This document shows, in pieces, positions 1 to 7,767 of a stretch of DNA of 40,285 bases. Below the pieces are notes generated by a model that saw nothing but the letters and a program-made list of their open reading frames with translations, did no database searches and was not told the DNA's origin. This stretch comes from Eubacterium ramulus ATCC 29099 (lineage in GTDB: Bacteria; Bacillota; Clostridia; Lachnospirales; Lachnospiraceae), in NCBI RefSeq assembly GCF_000469345.1, contig NZ_KI271151.1, forward strand, positions 1 to 40,285. The letters are read 5' to 3'. The translations under genes were made by a program, and so were the position numbers. Position 1 is the stretch's first letter; each line of letters opens with the position of its first letter.

Positions 1-7
1 TCTGTGA

Positions 8-151
8 TTTAAGTGGTGGGAGCATGTCACAAGAAATTACAAGGATCACTGCATCGATATCCTGATGGATGAAATTCCCGATACAATGGCTGACCGTATC
101 CGTCAGGCTTCTGATGACTGTGCGGTAGCTGCGATCCGGATCAAAAAATAG
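8..151 (+). pseudogene. Tail of an unidentified gene (possibly ferredoxin-like)
   Basis: A reading frame runs into the TAG at 149-151 and gives about 47 residues ending CAVAAIRIKK. The same frame carries a TGA at 5-7, so either the gene is broken or only the last part is real; an in-frame ATG at 65 would give 28 residues but has no good ribosome binding site. The Cys close to the C-terminus, after an acidic helix, resembles the end of single-cluster 4Fe-4S ferredoxins, where the last cluster Cys sits in a CPxxAI context. Here the Pro is missing. That resemblance is weak and the gene start lies outside the window. Confidence 0.25.
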
Positions 152-190
152 AATGCCTGTTCTTATGTATCTTATTGTGACATTATGAAA

Positions 191-251
191 GCGAAATCGA
201 AAACTCCTTCTGTGAACACTAGTCGTGCACAGAAGGAGTTCTTGATTTCGC
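191..251. terminator. Long hairpin between convergent genes
   Basis: GCGAAATC followed by ACTCCTTCTGTG pairs with CACAGAAGGAGT and GATTTCGC, giving a nearly continuous 20-bp stem with a 13-nt loop. It lies between the stop of the plus-strand fragment (151) and the stop of the minus-strand thioesterase (260), so it can serve both. The T-tract is weak on both sides. Confidence 0.6.
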
Positions 252-259
252 TATTTCAG

Positions 260-649
260 TTATTTTGCAAGTTTGTTGTTTGCTTTTGTCTGGAATTTCT
301 CGTTCTGTACGATGAACCGCTCATGTGTGCCTTCACCGATCAGACCAGCTTCATCATAAGCCGCTACTTTAAATACAAGACGGCGACCGTCTACTTCTGT
401 AAGCTCTGTCTCGCAACGAACAGTCATTCCAATCGGAGTTGCCGCTACATGGCTGATCGTTACCTGTGTACCAACGCTGCCGCAGCCTTCTTCCAGATAG
501 GGAGCTACGCTCTCGCTTGCTGTTTTTTCCATTAATGCAAGCATGCATGGTGTTCCGAATACTTCCAGTACGCCGCTTCCTACTGCTGTTGCGGTATTCT
601 CATATACAACCTCTACGCTCTGTTCCCCTTTGATTCCTGCTTTTAACAT
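260..649 (-). CDS. FlK-like acyl-CoA thioesterase (hot-dog fold)
   Basis: This 129-residue protein belongs to the fluoroacetyl-CoA thioesterase-like hot-dog family. Thr33, Glu41 and His67 sit at the same spacing (8 and 26 residues) as the Thr42-Glu50-His76 triad of FlK, and the SHVAATPIGM segment matches the family's active-site strand. Members hydrolyse acyl-CoA thioesters in the cytoplasm; nothing here shows fluoroacetate as the substrate. I chose the ATG at 649 because GAGGAGG lies 7 nt upstream. Longer starts at 676 have no such site. The aminotransferase at 704-1996 is read in the same direction just upstream, so the two may share a transcript. Confidence 0.8.
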   Translation of the reverse strand: MLKAGIKGEQSVEVVYENTATAVGSGVLEVFGTPCMLALMEKTASESVAPYLEEGCGSVGTQVTISHVAATPIGMTVRCETELTEVDGRRLVFKVAAYDEAGLIGEGTHERFIVQNEKFQTKANNKLAK

Positions 650-703
650 TTTATGTCCTCCTCTAAAATTCATCATTACGGAGTAAGTATATCATAACTT
701 TTC

Positions 704-1996
704 TTATGCTTCCAGAAGTTTCTCCACGCTTGCAAGTTTTGCACAAACGATAAATACCTCGCATGCCTCTTTCAGTTCTTCCATCGGCGGAAGTGTCGGA
801 GCAATACGGATCACGGAATCCTTCGGATCCTTTTTGTATGGGTATGGTGCGCCTGCACCTGTCAGTACAACACCGGCCTCTTTTGCTTTTGCAACAATGT
901 TCTTTGCACATCCTTCATTTGCCTTGAAGGTGATGAAATATCCACCATTCGGACGGATCCAGCTTCCTGCGCCAAGACCTTTCAGTTCTTCCTCAAAACG
1001 ATCCAGGATCATCTCAAATTTCGGACGGATGATTGCTGCATGTTTTGCCATATGTGCTTTTACGCCATCGATATCCTTTAAGAATTTCACATGACGCAGC
1101 TGATTAATCTTGTCAAATCCGATGGTCTGAATGGTCAGACGTTTCAGGATATCTGCTTTGTTCTCAAGACTTGTGATCAGGCCGGATACACCTGCACCGG
1201 AAAATGTGATCTTGGATGTGGAGCAGAACTCGATCGGAAGGTTCGGGTTTCCGGCTTTCTCGCACTCACCGAGGATCTCAAGGATCTGATCTGCTTTGTC
1301 CTCATACAAATCATGTACACAGTAAGCGTTATCCCAGTAAATACGGAAGTCTTCTGCTGCCGGTTTTAAGCGGGCCAGTCTGCGGACAGTCTCGTCAGAG
1401 TAGGAAGTTCCCATCGGATTGGAATATTTCGGCACACACCAGATACCTTTGATGCTGTCATCTTCGCTGACTAATTTTTCTACCATATCCATATCCGGAC
1501 CGTCTTCGTAAAGCGGTACGTTGATCATCTCGATGCCAAAGCACTCTGTGATAGCAAAGTGACGGTCATATCCCGGAACCGGGCAGAGCCATTTTACTTT
1601 GTCAAGTTTGCACCATGGTGTGCTTCCGTTTACACCAAACATCATGGATCGTGAAATGCAGTCATACATGATATTCAGACTAGCATTTCCGTAAACAATG
1701 ACATTATCATATGCTTCCGGACCGAGTCCGACTAAGCTTGCGATGAATTCCTGTCCCTCGGTGATACCATCGATCACACCGTAGTTACGGATATCTGTAC
1801 CGGCTCTGCTGACTAGCGGAGTCTCACTGGTCAGAACGTCCATCATCGGCATGGACAGCTCAAGCTGCTCTTTGGATGGTTTACCTCTGGACATGTCCAG
1901 TTTCAAGCCTTTTTTGCAGATTTCTTTGTACTGCTGTTCCAGGCTCTCTTTTTCTTTTAATAATTCCTCTCTGCTCATTTCCTGATAAGACTGCAT
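704..1996 (-). CDS. PLP-dependent aminotransferase, aspartate aminotransferase 1C type
   Basis: A full-length 430-residue fold-type I aminotransferase of the group typified by the Corynebacterium AspT-like proteins (the 'Asp_aminotransf/MocR-like' family). The PLP lysine is Lys262 in the STSK motif. YGNASLN near residue 102, the NPMG loop near 193 and WDNAY near 221 are the other cofactor-binding elements. It probably transfers amino groups between an amino acid (aspartate, alanine or an aromatic) and 2-oxoglutarate in the cytoplasm; the substrate cannot be read from sequence. AGGAGG lies 7 nt before the ATG, and a TTGTCA/TAAAAT promoter sits just upstream, at the end of rarA. Confidence 0.88.
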   Translation of the reverse strand: MQSYQEMSREELLKEKESLEQQYKEICKKGLKLDMSRGKPSKEQLELSMPMMDVLTSETPLVSRAGTDIRNYGVIDGITEGQEFIASLVGLGPEAYDNVIVYGNASLNIMYDCISRSMMFGVNGSTPWCKLDKVKWLCPVPGYDRHFAITECFGIEMINVPLYEDGPDMDMVEKLVSEDDSIKGIWCVPKYSNPMGTSYSDETVRRLARLKPAAEDFRIYWDNAYCVHDLYEDKADQILEILGECEKAGNPNLPIEFCSTSKITFSGAGVSGLITSLENKADILKRLTIQTIGFDKINQLRHVKFLKDIDGVKAHMAKHAAIIRPKFEMILDRFEEELKGLGAGSWIRPNGGYFITFKANEGCAKNIVAKAKEAGVVLTGAGAPYPYKKDPKDSVIRIAPTLPPMEELKEACEVFIVCAKLASVEKLLEA

Positions 1997-2048
1997 TGAT
2001 TTTTCCTCCTGTTGTGTATTGTTAAATCATTTTTTACAACTTCTTTTT

Positions 2049-2076
2049 ATTTTATATTCAAAAGGAGATTTGACAA
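2049..2076 (-). promoter_or_regulatory. Promoter for the aminotransferase
   Basis: On the minus strand, TTGTCA (2071-2076) and TAAAAT (2049-2054) are separated by 16 bp and lie about 53 nt before the ATG. The -35 box begins right after the rarA stop codon, so rarA and the aminotransferase need not be co-transcribed. Confidence 0.5.
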
Positions 2077-2080
2077 AAAT

Positions 2081-3400
2081 TTACTCCTGTTTGATTTTTT
2101 TAAAATATTCCCGAATGGTCTGCTCATAACCGTTTTCTGTCGGCTCATAGAATTTCATATCTTTGTATGCATCCGGCAGATACTGCTGTTCCACATAATG
2201 ATTCGGATAATCGTGGGCATATTTATATCCGATGCCTCGTCCAAGCTTCCCAGCACCTTTGTAATGAGCATCGCAGAGATACGTTGGAACCGGTGCGGTT
2301 CTCGACTCTCTGACAACGGAAAGTGCTTTGTCCACTGCCAGGTAGGCCGCATTGCTCTTTGGTGCGCTCGCCACATAAGTGACGGCCTGTGCCAGCACGA
2401 TCCGCGCCTCCGGCATTCCAAGACGCTCCACTGCCTGGGCTGCGCTGACTGCCACGGTCAGGGCGTTCGGATCTGCATTTCCCACATCTTCCGATGCACA
2501 GATCATAATTCTCCGGGCAATAAATGTCACATCTTCCCCGGCGTACAGCATTTTTGCCAGATAGTAGACCGCTGCGTCCGGATCAGACCCCCGCATACTT
2601 TTGATAAATGCGGAAATGTTATCATAATGGCTGTCGCCATTTTTATCATACTTGATCACGCGCTTCTGGATACATTCGGAAGCCACATCCAGCGTGATAT
2701 GGATGAGCCCGTCTGCACTGCGTTCTGTGGTAAGGATTCCCAGTTCAATGGCATTTAATGCGCTGCGGGCATCCCCGTTTGATACATCAGCAAGAAACTC
2801 CAGTGCCTCTTCATCCGCCACTGCACGATAGGCTCCCATACCTTTTTCCATATCCTCTAAGGCACGGTGCAGCAACGTCTTGATATCTTCTTTCTCCAAC
2901 GGTTTTAATTCAAAAATAATGGATCGGGAGATCAGCGCTCCGTTTACCTCAAAATACGGATTCTCCGTGGTGGCACCGATCAGTGTCACGGTACCGTCCT
3001 CCACAAACGGAAGCAGATAATCCTGCTGGCCTTTGTTAAAACGGTGAATCTCATCGATAAACAGAATCGTACGTTTTCCGTACATCCCCTGCAGCTGTTT
3101 TGCCTTTTCAATCACTGCTTCCATGTCCTTCTTGCCGGCGGAAGTCGCATTGATCTGCATAAATTCTGCACTGGTGGTCTGTGCGATCACCTTTGCCAGT
3201 GTCGTTTTTCCGGTTCCCGGAGGTCCATAGAAAATAACTGACTGCAGCTTATCCGCTTTGATGGCACGGTATAGCAATTTATCTTTGCCGATGATGTGCT
3301 GCTGTCCCACTACTTCTTCCAGTTTCGTCGGACGAAGTCGGGATGCCAGTGGCGATTCTTTTTCCTTATTTTGTTCTCTCATGTAATCAAATAAATCCAT
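2081..3400 (-). CDS. rarA: Replication-associated recombination protein A (AAA+ ATPase)
   Basis: A 439-residue RarA/MgsA family clamp-loader-like ATPase that acts at stalled replication forks. Walker A GPPGTGKT is at residues 59-66, Walker B ILFIDEIHRF follows at about 110-120, and sensor 1 is in the GATTENPYFEVN segment. The C-terminal oligomerisation region is present (ASAPKSNAAYLA, then the HYKGAGKLGRG and YKYAHDYPNHYVEQQYLP blocks). Length matches the family. GGAG lies 8-9 nt before the ATG. The gene stands alone, with its own promoter upstream and the aminotransferase promoter at its end. Confidence 0.95.
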   Translation of the reverse strand: MDLFDYMREQNKEKESPLASRLRPTKLEEVVGQQHIIGKDKLLYRAIKADKLQSVIFYGPPGTGKTTLAKVIAQTTSAEFMQINATSAGKKDMEAVIEKAKQLQGMYGKRTILFIDEIHRFNKGQQDYLLPFVEDGTVTLIGATTENPYFEVNGALISRSIIFELKPLEKEDIKTLLHRALEDMEKGMGAYRAVADEEALEFLADVSNGDARSALNAIELGILTTERSADGLIHITLDVASECIQKRVIKYDKNGDSHYDNISAFIKSMRGSDPDAAVYYLAKMLYAGEDVTFIARRIMICASEDVGNADPNALTVAVSAAQAVERLGMPEARIVLAQAVTYVASAPKSNAAYLAVDKALSVVRESRTAPVPTYLCDAHYKGAGKLGRGIGYKYAHDYPNHYVEQQYLPDAYKDMKFYEPTENGYEQTIREYFKKIKQE

Positions 3401-3549
3401 TTTATATGCTCCATTTCACGTTTCATCCTTTAAAAATGAATCTTTTTCACGATATAAAATTCATTTTCAACTGCTTTCATCCTGTAAAATGCATGGATTT
3501 TAAATATTTTTGCATGATACCAATACGATATCTTTCATATCCATGCTAT

Positions 3550-3578
3550 ACAATACCTTAATTTTACCGCTCTGACAA
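3550..3578 (-). promoter_or_regulatory. Promoter for rarA
   Basis: TTGTCA (3573-3578) and TATTGT (3550-3555) on the minus strand are 17 bp apart. The leader to the rarA ATG would be about 140 nt and is AT-rich, with no clear structure. Confidence 0.4.
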
Positions 3579-3672
3579 GTTATTTTTTTGACAAAGTTCC
3601 ATTTTCTCCGATTTTCCCATAATTAGGAAGATTCCCAACTATGTTTTCTACATTGTGCCGAAAACAGTTCAC

Positions 3673-3813
3673 TTATCACATGTATTCTGGATAACAATCA
3701 TGCTTGCATGAGGAGTTATCCAAATACATTGTGATAAAGGGAGCGCCATATCATGAGCCAAAATAGTAGCATCGCTACGGAGAAGCCCTGAAAGGGCGTT
3801 TGGCGAATGGCGC
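3673..3813. repeat. Structured element with TGCTTGCA loop, relative of the 5007 and 20200 repeats
   Basis: This is the only notable content of the 434-bp gap 3401-3834 apart from the rarA promoter. Hairpin 1 (3673-3737) pairs TTATCACA with TGTGATAA and GGATAAC with GTTATCC around the core TGCTTGCA. Hairpin 2 (3743-3813) pairs GCGCCAT with ATGGCGC and GCCAAA with TTTGGC, and encloses two small hairpins, GTAGC/GCTAC and GCCC/GGGC. The core, the following AGGAGT and the TGAGC..AAAA motif are shared with the 179-bp repeats at 5007 and 20200, while the stems differ in sequence but still pair. No protein-coding sense was found. Confidence 0.6.
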
Positions 3814-3834
3814 GAGTGAATTGTTCATAATTGC

Positions 3835-4971
3835 TCACTCTTCTGCCAGTTCTCTCACTGCCTCGATCGCTGTCCCTACTTCCTGTTCGGTATTATAATG
3901 TGAAAAGCTGAACCGCACAGCACCCTGTTCCACTGTCCCAAGTGCCTCATGCATCAACGGTGCACAATGTCCCCCCGGTCTGGTGGAAATCTCCCATCCT
4001 TCATAAAGTTCATCGCTGACCTCTGCGGAATCATAATCCCCGATATTAAAGGATACAATGGGACACCGGTTTTTCTGTGAAAAATCACCATAAATCTTTA
4101 CGCCTGAAATGTCTCGGATACCTTCATAAAACTGCCACATCAGCGTCTGTTCTTTTTCACGGATTTCGTCCATTCCTGTCTGCTTCAGGTAATCCAGGGC
4201 CGCATCCAGTCCTGCAATGCCATGTCCGTTTAACGTCCCTGCTTCCAGCGCCGTCGGCATCTGCTGCGGATGCTTTTTGCTGTACGTCTGCACGCCGCTG
4301 CCTCCGCTCTTTAACGGCCGAAGCTGCAGACCGGTTCTGACATAGAGCCCGCCGGTTCCCTGGGGGCCAAGCAGGCTTTTGTGCCCGGTAAAGCACAAAA
4401 TATCAATATGCATCGCCTGCACATCAATAGGAAATACGCCTGCTGTCTGTGACGCATCCACCACAAAAAGAATTCCATACTTTTGCGTCATTGCTCCGAT
4501 TGCCGCAATATCCACCAGATTTCCGGTGACATTCGATCCGTGCGTACAAATAATGGCTTTTGTCTCCGGTCGGATTGCTGCCTCCATATCCGCTATTGAA
4601 CATCTGCCCTGCACATCCGCTTTTACAATCGTCAATTCCACACCTTTTTCTTCCATTTCATAGAGTGGACGGAGCACGGAATTATGCTCCAGCTGTGTGG
4701 TGATCACATGGTCTCCCGGATTTAATAATCCTTTGATGGCTATATTCAGACTCTCTGTCGCGTTGCCGGTAAACACCATACGCTCCGGGCTTTCCGCATG
4801 GAAAAATTCTGCCAGTTTCCGTCTTGTATCGTAAATCGTGCGGGAAGCCTGCAATGTCGCCTCGTGTGCCCCTCTTCCTGCATTTCCAAGCAAGCAGAGT
4901 GCCTCCGTAACTGCCTGTACAACTTCATTCGGTTTCTGTCTGGTCGTTGCTGCATTATCAAAATATATCAT
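3835..4971 (-). CDS. Class V aminotransferase / cysteine desulfurase family protein
   Basis: A 378-residue PLP enzyme related to SufS/NifS. The PLP lysine is Lys198 in TGHKSLLGPQGTGGLY. The candidate persulfide cysteine is Cys336 in RPGGHCAPLMHEALGT, a motif typical of the clostridial subfamily often encoded with selenium-dependent molybdenum hydroxylase (xanthine dehydrogenase-like) clusters. That context fits here, since remnants of such a cluster follow at 6753-9958. It would mobilise sulfur, or possibly selenium, from cysteine or selenocysteine. I start it at the ATG at 4971, with AGGGG 7-8 nt upstream, rather than at 4998. A TATAAT box at 4997-5002 lies against the end of the upstream repeat. 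Confidence 0.85.
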   Translation of the reverse strand: MIYFDNAATTRQKPNEVVQAVTEALCLLGNAGRGAHEATLQASRTIYDTRRKLAEFFHAESPERMVFTGNATESLNIAIKGLLNPGDHVITTQLEHNSVLRPLYEMEEKGVELTIVKADVQGRCSIADMEAAIRPETKAIICTHGSNVTGNLVDIAAIGAMTQKYGILFVVDASQTAGVFPIDVQAMHIDILCFTGHKSLLGPQGTGGLYVRTGLQLRPLKSGGSGVQTYSKKHPQQMPTALEAGTLNGHGIAGLDAALDYLKQTGMDEIREKEQTLMWQFYEGIRDISGVKIYGDFSQKNRCPIVSFNIGDYDSAEVSDELYEGWEISTRPGGHCAPLMHEALGTVEQGAVRFSFSHYNTEQEVGTAIEAVRELAEE

Positions 4972-5006
4972 TGAAAAATCCCCTTTTGTCATACACATTA
5001 TATGAT

Positions 5007-5188
5007 GATGCCAGGGTCAAAAGCCTGAAACCACGATGTGCTTGCACAGGAGTGGTTTTATGGCTTAATGACCCGCCCTGATATGAGCATAAAAGTGGAG
5101 CGTCAGCTTCACGATATGCGAATATTGGGTAGAATTGTGGGAGTACGAAGTACGGAACAATTCGTACGGCATCTTTTGACCCCAAATC
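5007..5188. repeat. Structured 179-bp interspersed repeat, copy A
   Basis: Positions 5007-5185 match 20200-20378 with a single difference (C or A in CGTaCGG/CGTaAGG). The ends form an imperfect inverted repeat, with GATGCCAGGGTCAAAAG on the left and its near-complement CTTTTGACCCC on the right. Inside are a hairpin (GGGTCA/TGACCC, AAGCC/GGCTT, AAACCAC/GTGGTTT around TGCTTGCA), a small hairpin GTGGAGC/GCTTCAC, and a third stem GAATTGT/ACAATTC. It lies between the permease terminator and the cysteine desulfurase. A short ORF can be read through it on the minus strand, but both copies give it different ends and I do not regard it as a gene. No clear target duplication is visible at this copy. 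Confidence 0.85.
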
Positions 5189-5215
5189 TTGATTATACGG
5201 AATATATTTTATCAT

Positions 5216-5250
5216 AAAAAGGAGTCCTCGCCAATCTGCGAGAACTCCTT
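5216..5250 (-). terminator. Terminator of the purine permease gene
   Basis: Read on the minus strand, AAGGAGT with GCGAG/CTCGC and ACTCCTT forms a strong hairpin followed by TTTTTATG. It sits 29 nt after the permease stop codon. Confidence 0.8.
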
Positions 5251-5278
5251 CTTATTAGTCTGACATTCCGTCAGGCAT

Positions 5279-6613
5279 TTATTTTTCCGTTTTTTTCCCT
5301 TTCGGCAGCACCAGATTCAAAAATACTGCAGTTACGGTTGCAATAACAACCGGTGTCTTACCAAATACGGTTGTCACCCATGCCGGAAACATTCCGAGGG
5401 ATGCAGAAGCCTGGGTCACACCAACACCAAGTGCCACAGACAATCCCACGATAGAGGTATTGCGATAACTCATCGGCTGACTTGTGATCAGCTTGATGCC
5501 TGTCATTGCGATAGATGCAAACACAGAAATAGTCGCTCCACCAAGGACACACTGCGGAATTGTTGTCAGCAACGCGGAAAACTTCGGCACCAGACCGGCA
5601 ATCAACAGAATACCTGCAGACATTCCCAGAACAGAACGGTTGATAACCTTTGTAGTTGTAACGATACCTACATTCTGACTATAGGAAGCCGTCGGAAGAC
5701 CACCCAGGAAAGCTCCAATGATATTGGTGCATCCATATCCAACGATAGCACCCTTTAATTCTTTATCTGTCGGCTCACGGTCCATACCGCCGGTTGTTGT
5801 TGCCGTAAAATCGCCGATGGCCTGAATCGCATTGATGGCAAATAATAATCCAATGGCAATGCAGGAGGACGGATCAAACTGAATACCAAAATGCATGATC
5901 TGCGGCATCTGAAAAACGCTTGCCTGTGCCACTGCAGTCAAATCTACCATACCGAAACATGCTGCAATGATATAACCGCAGATGATACCGATCAGAATAG
6001 ACGCAAGTTTTACAAATCCTTTGGTAAAATGATTCAAAAATGTAACGATAGCCAGTGTGATAATTGCTACCAGCCAGTTGGTCCAATGTCCGTAATTTGC
6101 ACTGGATGCACCGCCTGCCATATAGTTGACAGCAGTCGGATATAAAGAAAGTCCGATGGTAAATACAACAGTTCCTGTTACCAGCGGCGGAAACACCTTG
6201 CGGATTTTATCAATAAAAAATCCGATGATCATCGCGATGATACCGCCGATGATCTGTGCTCCGAATATCGCTGCAATGCCTACATCTGCCGCAATAGCCT
6301 GCATACTTGCCACATAAGCAAAACTGGTTCCCATGATGACCGGTAATCCGGCCCCCAGGCGGAATCCCTTTTTAGATCCGATTGGGAACAGCTGTAAAAA
6401 TGTGGAAAGTGCAGAAACTACCAGTGCCGACTGAATCAGCATGACACGGTTTGTACCCTCTAGTTCTGCCACTCCTGCCACAATAATAGCCGGGGTCACG
6501 CATCCAACGATCATAGCCACCACATGCTGCAAAGCCAGCGGAAGTGCTTTGCTTAACTGCGGAATACCATTTAACTCGAAAATAGACGCATTTGTTCCTT
6601 TTGTCTTTTTCAT
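5279..6613 (-). CDS. NCS2 family xanthine/uric acid permease
   Basis: A 444-residue nucleobase:cation symporter of the NCS2 family, with about 14 hydrophobic segments. LALQHVVAM near the start of TM1 holds the conserved His, and GGLPTASYSQNVGIV matches the family's signature helix. In TM8 the segment reads INAIQAIGDFTATT, where XanQ-type carriers usually have an acidic residue before the Gly-Asp, so the exact substrate (xanthine, urate or another purine) is uncertain. Its position next to xanthine dehydrogenase and hydantoinase remnants favours a purine-catabolic role. GGAGG precedes the ATG. The transcript starts at a TTGTAA/TATAAT promoter, and its leader contains the two-hairpin repeat at 6645-6715. 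Confidence 0.87.
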   Translation of the reverse strand: MKKTKGTNASIFELNGIPQLSKALPLALQHVVAMIVGCVTPAIIVAGVAELEGTNRVMLIQSALVVSALSTFLQLFPIGSKKGFRLGAGLPVIMGTSFAYVASMQAIAADVGIAAIFGAQIIGGIIAMIIGFFIDKIRKVFPPLVTGTVVFTIGLSLYPTAVNYMAGGASSANYGHWTNWLVAIITLAIVTFLNHFTKGFVKLASILIGIICGYIIAACFGMVDLTAVAQASVFQMPQIMHFGIQFDPSSCIAIGLLFAINAIQAIGDFTATTTGGMDREPTDKELKGAIVGYGCTNIIGAFLGGLPTASYSQNVGIVTTTKVINRSVLGMSAGILLIAGLVPKFSALLTTIPQCVLGGATISVFASIAMTGIKLITSQPMSYRNTSIVGLSVALGVGVTQASASLGMFPAWVTTVFGKTPVVIATVTAVFLNLVLPKGKKTEK

Positions 6614-6644
6614 GTACTAAAATCCTCCATCTTTTATGTTACAG

Positions 6645-6715
6645 GTAAAGCGGACATTCGCAATCCGCTTTCGCTACTTGCTCATGAACGCAGTCGCTTT
6701 GCGACCTGCGTTCAC
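6645..6715. repeat. Two-hairpin interspersed repeat, copy 1 (in permease leader)
   Basis: The first hairpin pairs AAAGCGGA with TCCGCTTT. The second pairs GAACGCAG with CTGCGTTC around GTCGC/GCGAC. Near-copies occur at 18969-19040 (degenerate) and at 40256-40285 (cut by the window edge). This copy lies between the permease promoter and its ribosome binding site, so it would be transcribed as the 5' leader. I saw no purine riboswitch core here. Confidence 0.75.
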
Positions 6716-6735
6716 ATTCCATTTTTTTCTCAGAT

Positions 6736-6765
6736 ATTATAACGCAGACAATTTACGTTTTACAA
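6736..6765 (-). promoter_or_regulatory. Promoter for the purine permease
   Basis: TTGTAA (6760-6765) and TATAAT (6736-6741) on the minus strand are 18 bp apart. The -35 box lies inside the last codons of the decayed XdhC tail. The RidA promoter at 8199-8228 has the same two hexamers and the same spacing. Confidence 0.55.
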
Positions 6766-6935
6766 CTGCTCCACTTATGAATTGTATTTATGGTATTCGT
6801 TAGCACTGCTAATAAAAAGTTTTCTTTTTTCGTGATTCCTTTTCCTTCCCGCTTGATTTTTGCGGCCAACTCTACCGCATCCATGATTTTTTTATATCCG
6901 GTACAGCGACAGATATGATATAGTAAGACATAGTT
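6753..6935 (-). pseudogene. C-terminal remnant of a xanthine dehydrogenase 2Fe-2S subunit
   Basis: No long ORF marks this stretch, but the minus-strand frame ending at the TAA 6753-6755 encodes HICRCTGYKKIMDAVELAAK and then a Lys/Glu-rich tail. CRCTGYxKIxxAV is the C-terminal iron-sulfur motif of molybdenum hydroxylase small subunits (XdhC type). An in-frame TGA lies a few codons upstream of the recognisable part, and the N-terminal plant-type ferredoxin domain is absent. It is the remains of a purine hydroxylase gene, consistent with the broken hydantoinase and carbamate kinase nearby. The rest of the 407-bp gap 6614-7020 holds the permease promoter and the repeat; I see nothing else. Confidence 0.7.
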
Positions 6936-7020
6936 TTGACCGATTATTCAATCAAACAGAAGCGTACAGAAAAGCTTTTCGTATCACCATAGTAAAGTTC
7001 CTGTAAAAATCGGATTAACA

Positions 7021-7635
7021 TTACCCTTCTTTTTTCTCCATTGCAATTCTGATCTGCTCAAGCACCATTTCTTCTGCATATGCAAAATAACTATCTGCGT
7101 CAAAACCTTTTCCATCCACCAGCACCTGGATTGAAGCCCCCTCAAGCAACGATACTGCCATGTACGGAATCAGTTCTTTGTCTGTCTCGTCCATATTCGG
7201 GCAAAAACGAATAATGATCTCCCGGATATTATCTCTCCAAACCGCATATGCTTCCTGAAAACGTGCTCTGATGTCTGCGTCAATCCTTGTCTGAACAAGA
7301 AAATCAATTTCTGCAAAATCATATTCTTTCTTCTTTGTCAGCAGTATTTTTTTCTGCTGAAAGAAAATATGTAACTGATCTTCCAGTGTATCTTTGCTTG
7401 AGTTCTTGCTCACTTGCTGCATATCGTAGCATTCTTCTAAAATCCACTCCTGCAGCCCCTTTAACAGTTCCTGCTTTGTTTTATAATAATAGTGAACATT
7501 TGACTGGACCATGTCTGCCTTTTCTGCAATCAGATGCATTCTGGTTCCACTGATCGTAACATCATTTACAACTTTCAGTGCCGCATTCAGAATCCTTTCT
7601 TCTGTTTCTGTAACATGTAATGTTTCTGTTTTCAA
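7021..7635 (-). CDS. TetR/AcrR family transcriptional regulator
   Basis: A 204-residue TetR-type repressor. The N-terminal helix-turn-helix is at about residues 10-60 (ERILNAAL, then ISGTRMHLIAEKADMVQSNVHYYYKTKQELL), followed by an all-helical ligand domain. The start is a TTG at 7635, chosen because AGGAGG lies 7 nt upstream and no closer ATG fits. It sits next to RidA and the purine-locus remnants, so it may have controlled them. Palindromes in the RidA promoter are candidate operators. Its own promoter is a near-consensus TTGACA/TAAAAT pair. Confidence 0.85.
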   Translation of the reverse strand: MKTETLHVTETEERILNAALKVVNDVTISGTRMHLIAEKADMVQSNVHYYYKTKQELLKGLQEWILEECYDMQQVSKNSSKDTLEDQLHIFFQQKKILLTKKKEYDFAEIDFLVQTRIDADIRARFQEAYAVWRDNIREIIIRFCPNMDETDKELIPYMAVSLLEGASIQVLVDGKGFDADSYFAYAEEMVLEQIRIAMEKKEG

Positions 7636-7679
7636 ATTCTTGCCTCCTGCCTATAAGATTACCCTAACATTCGGTTTTT

Positions 7680-7708
7680 ATTTTATTTTTTCTTACAGGC
7701 AGTGTCAA
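7680..7708 (-). promoter_or_regulatory. Promoter for the TetR gene at 7021
   Basis: TTGACA (7703-7708) and TAAAAT (7680-7685) on the minus strand are 17 bp apart, about 45 nt before the TTG start. Confidence 0.65.
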
Positions 7709-7767
7709 GAATTAGCTAAAACTTATTTTGGTTTAACCCGTCGTCCTTGTATACATTCCTGTATTTC

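Noticed and set aside
4958-5215. ORF on the minus strand through the 5007 repeat, with a matching ORF at 20178-20417
   Set aside because: The conserved part comes only from the identity of the repeats. Starts and ends fall in unrelated flanks, there is no ribosome binding site, and the sequence is dominated by paired arms.
6614-6760. Purine riboswitch upstream of the permease
   Set aside because: I looked for the conserved loop motifs and P1 closing stem of purine aptamers and found only the two-hairpin repeat.
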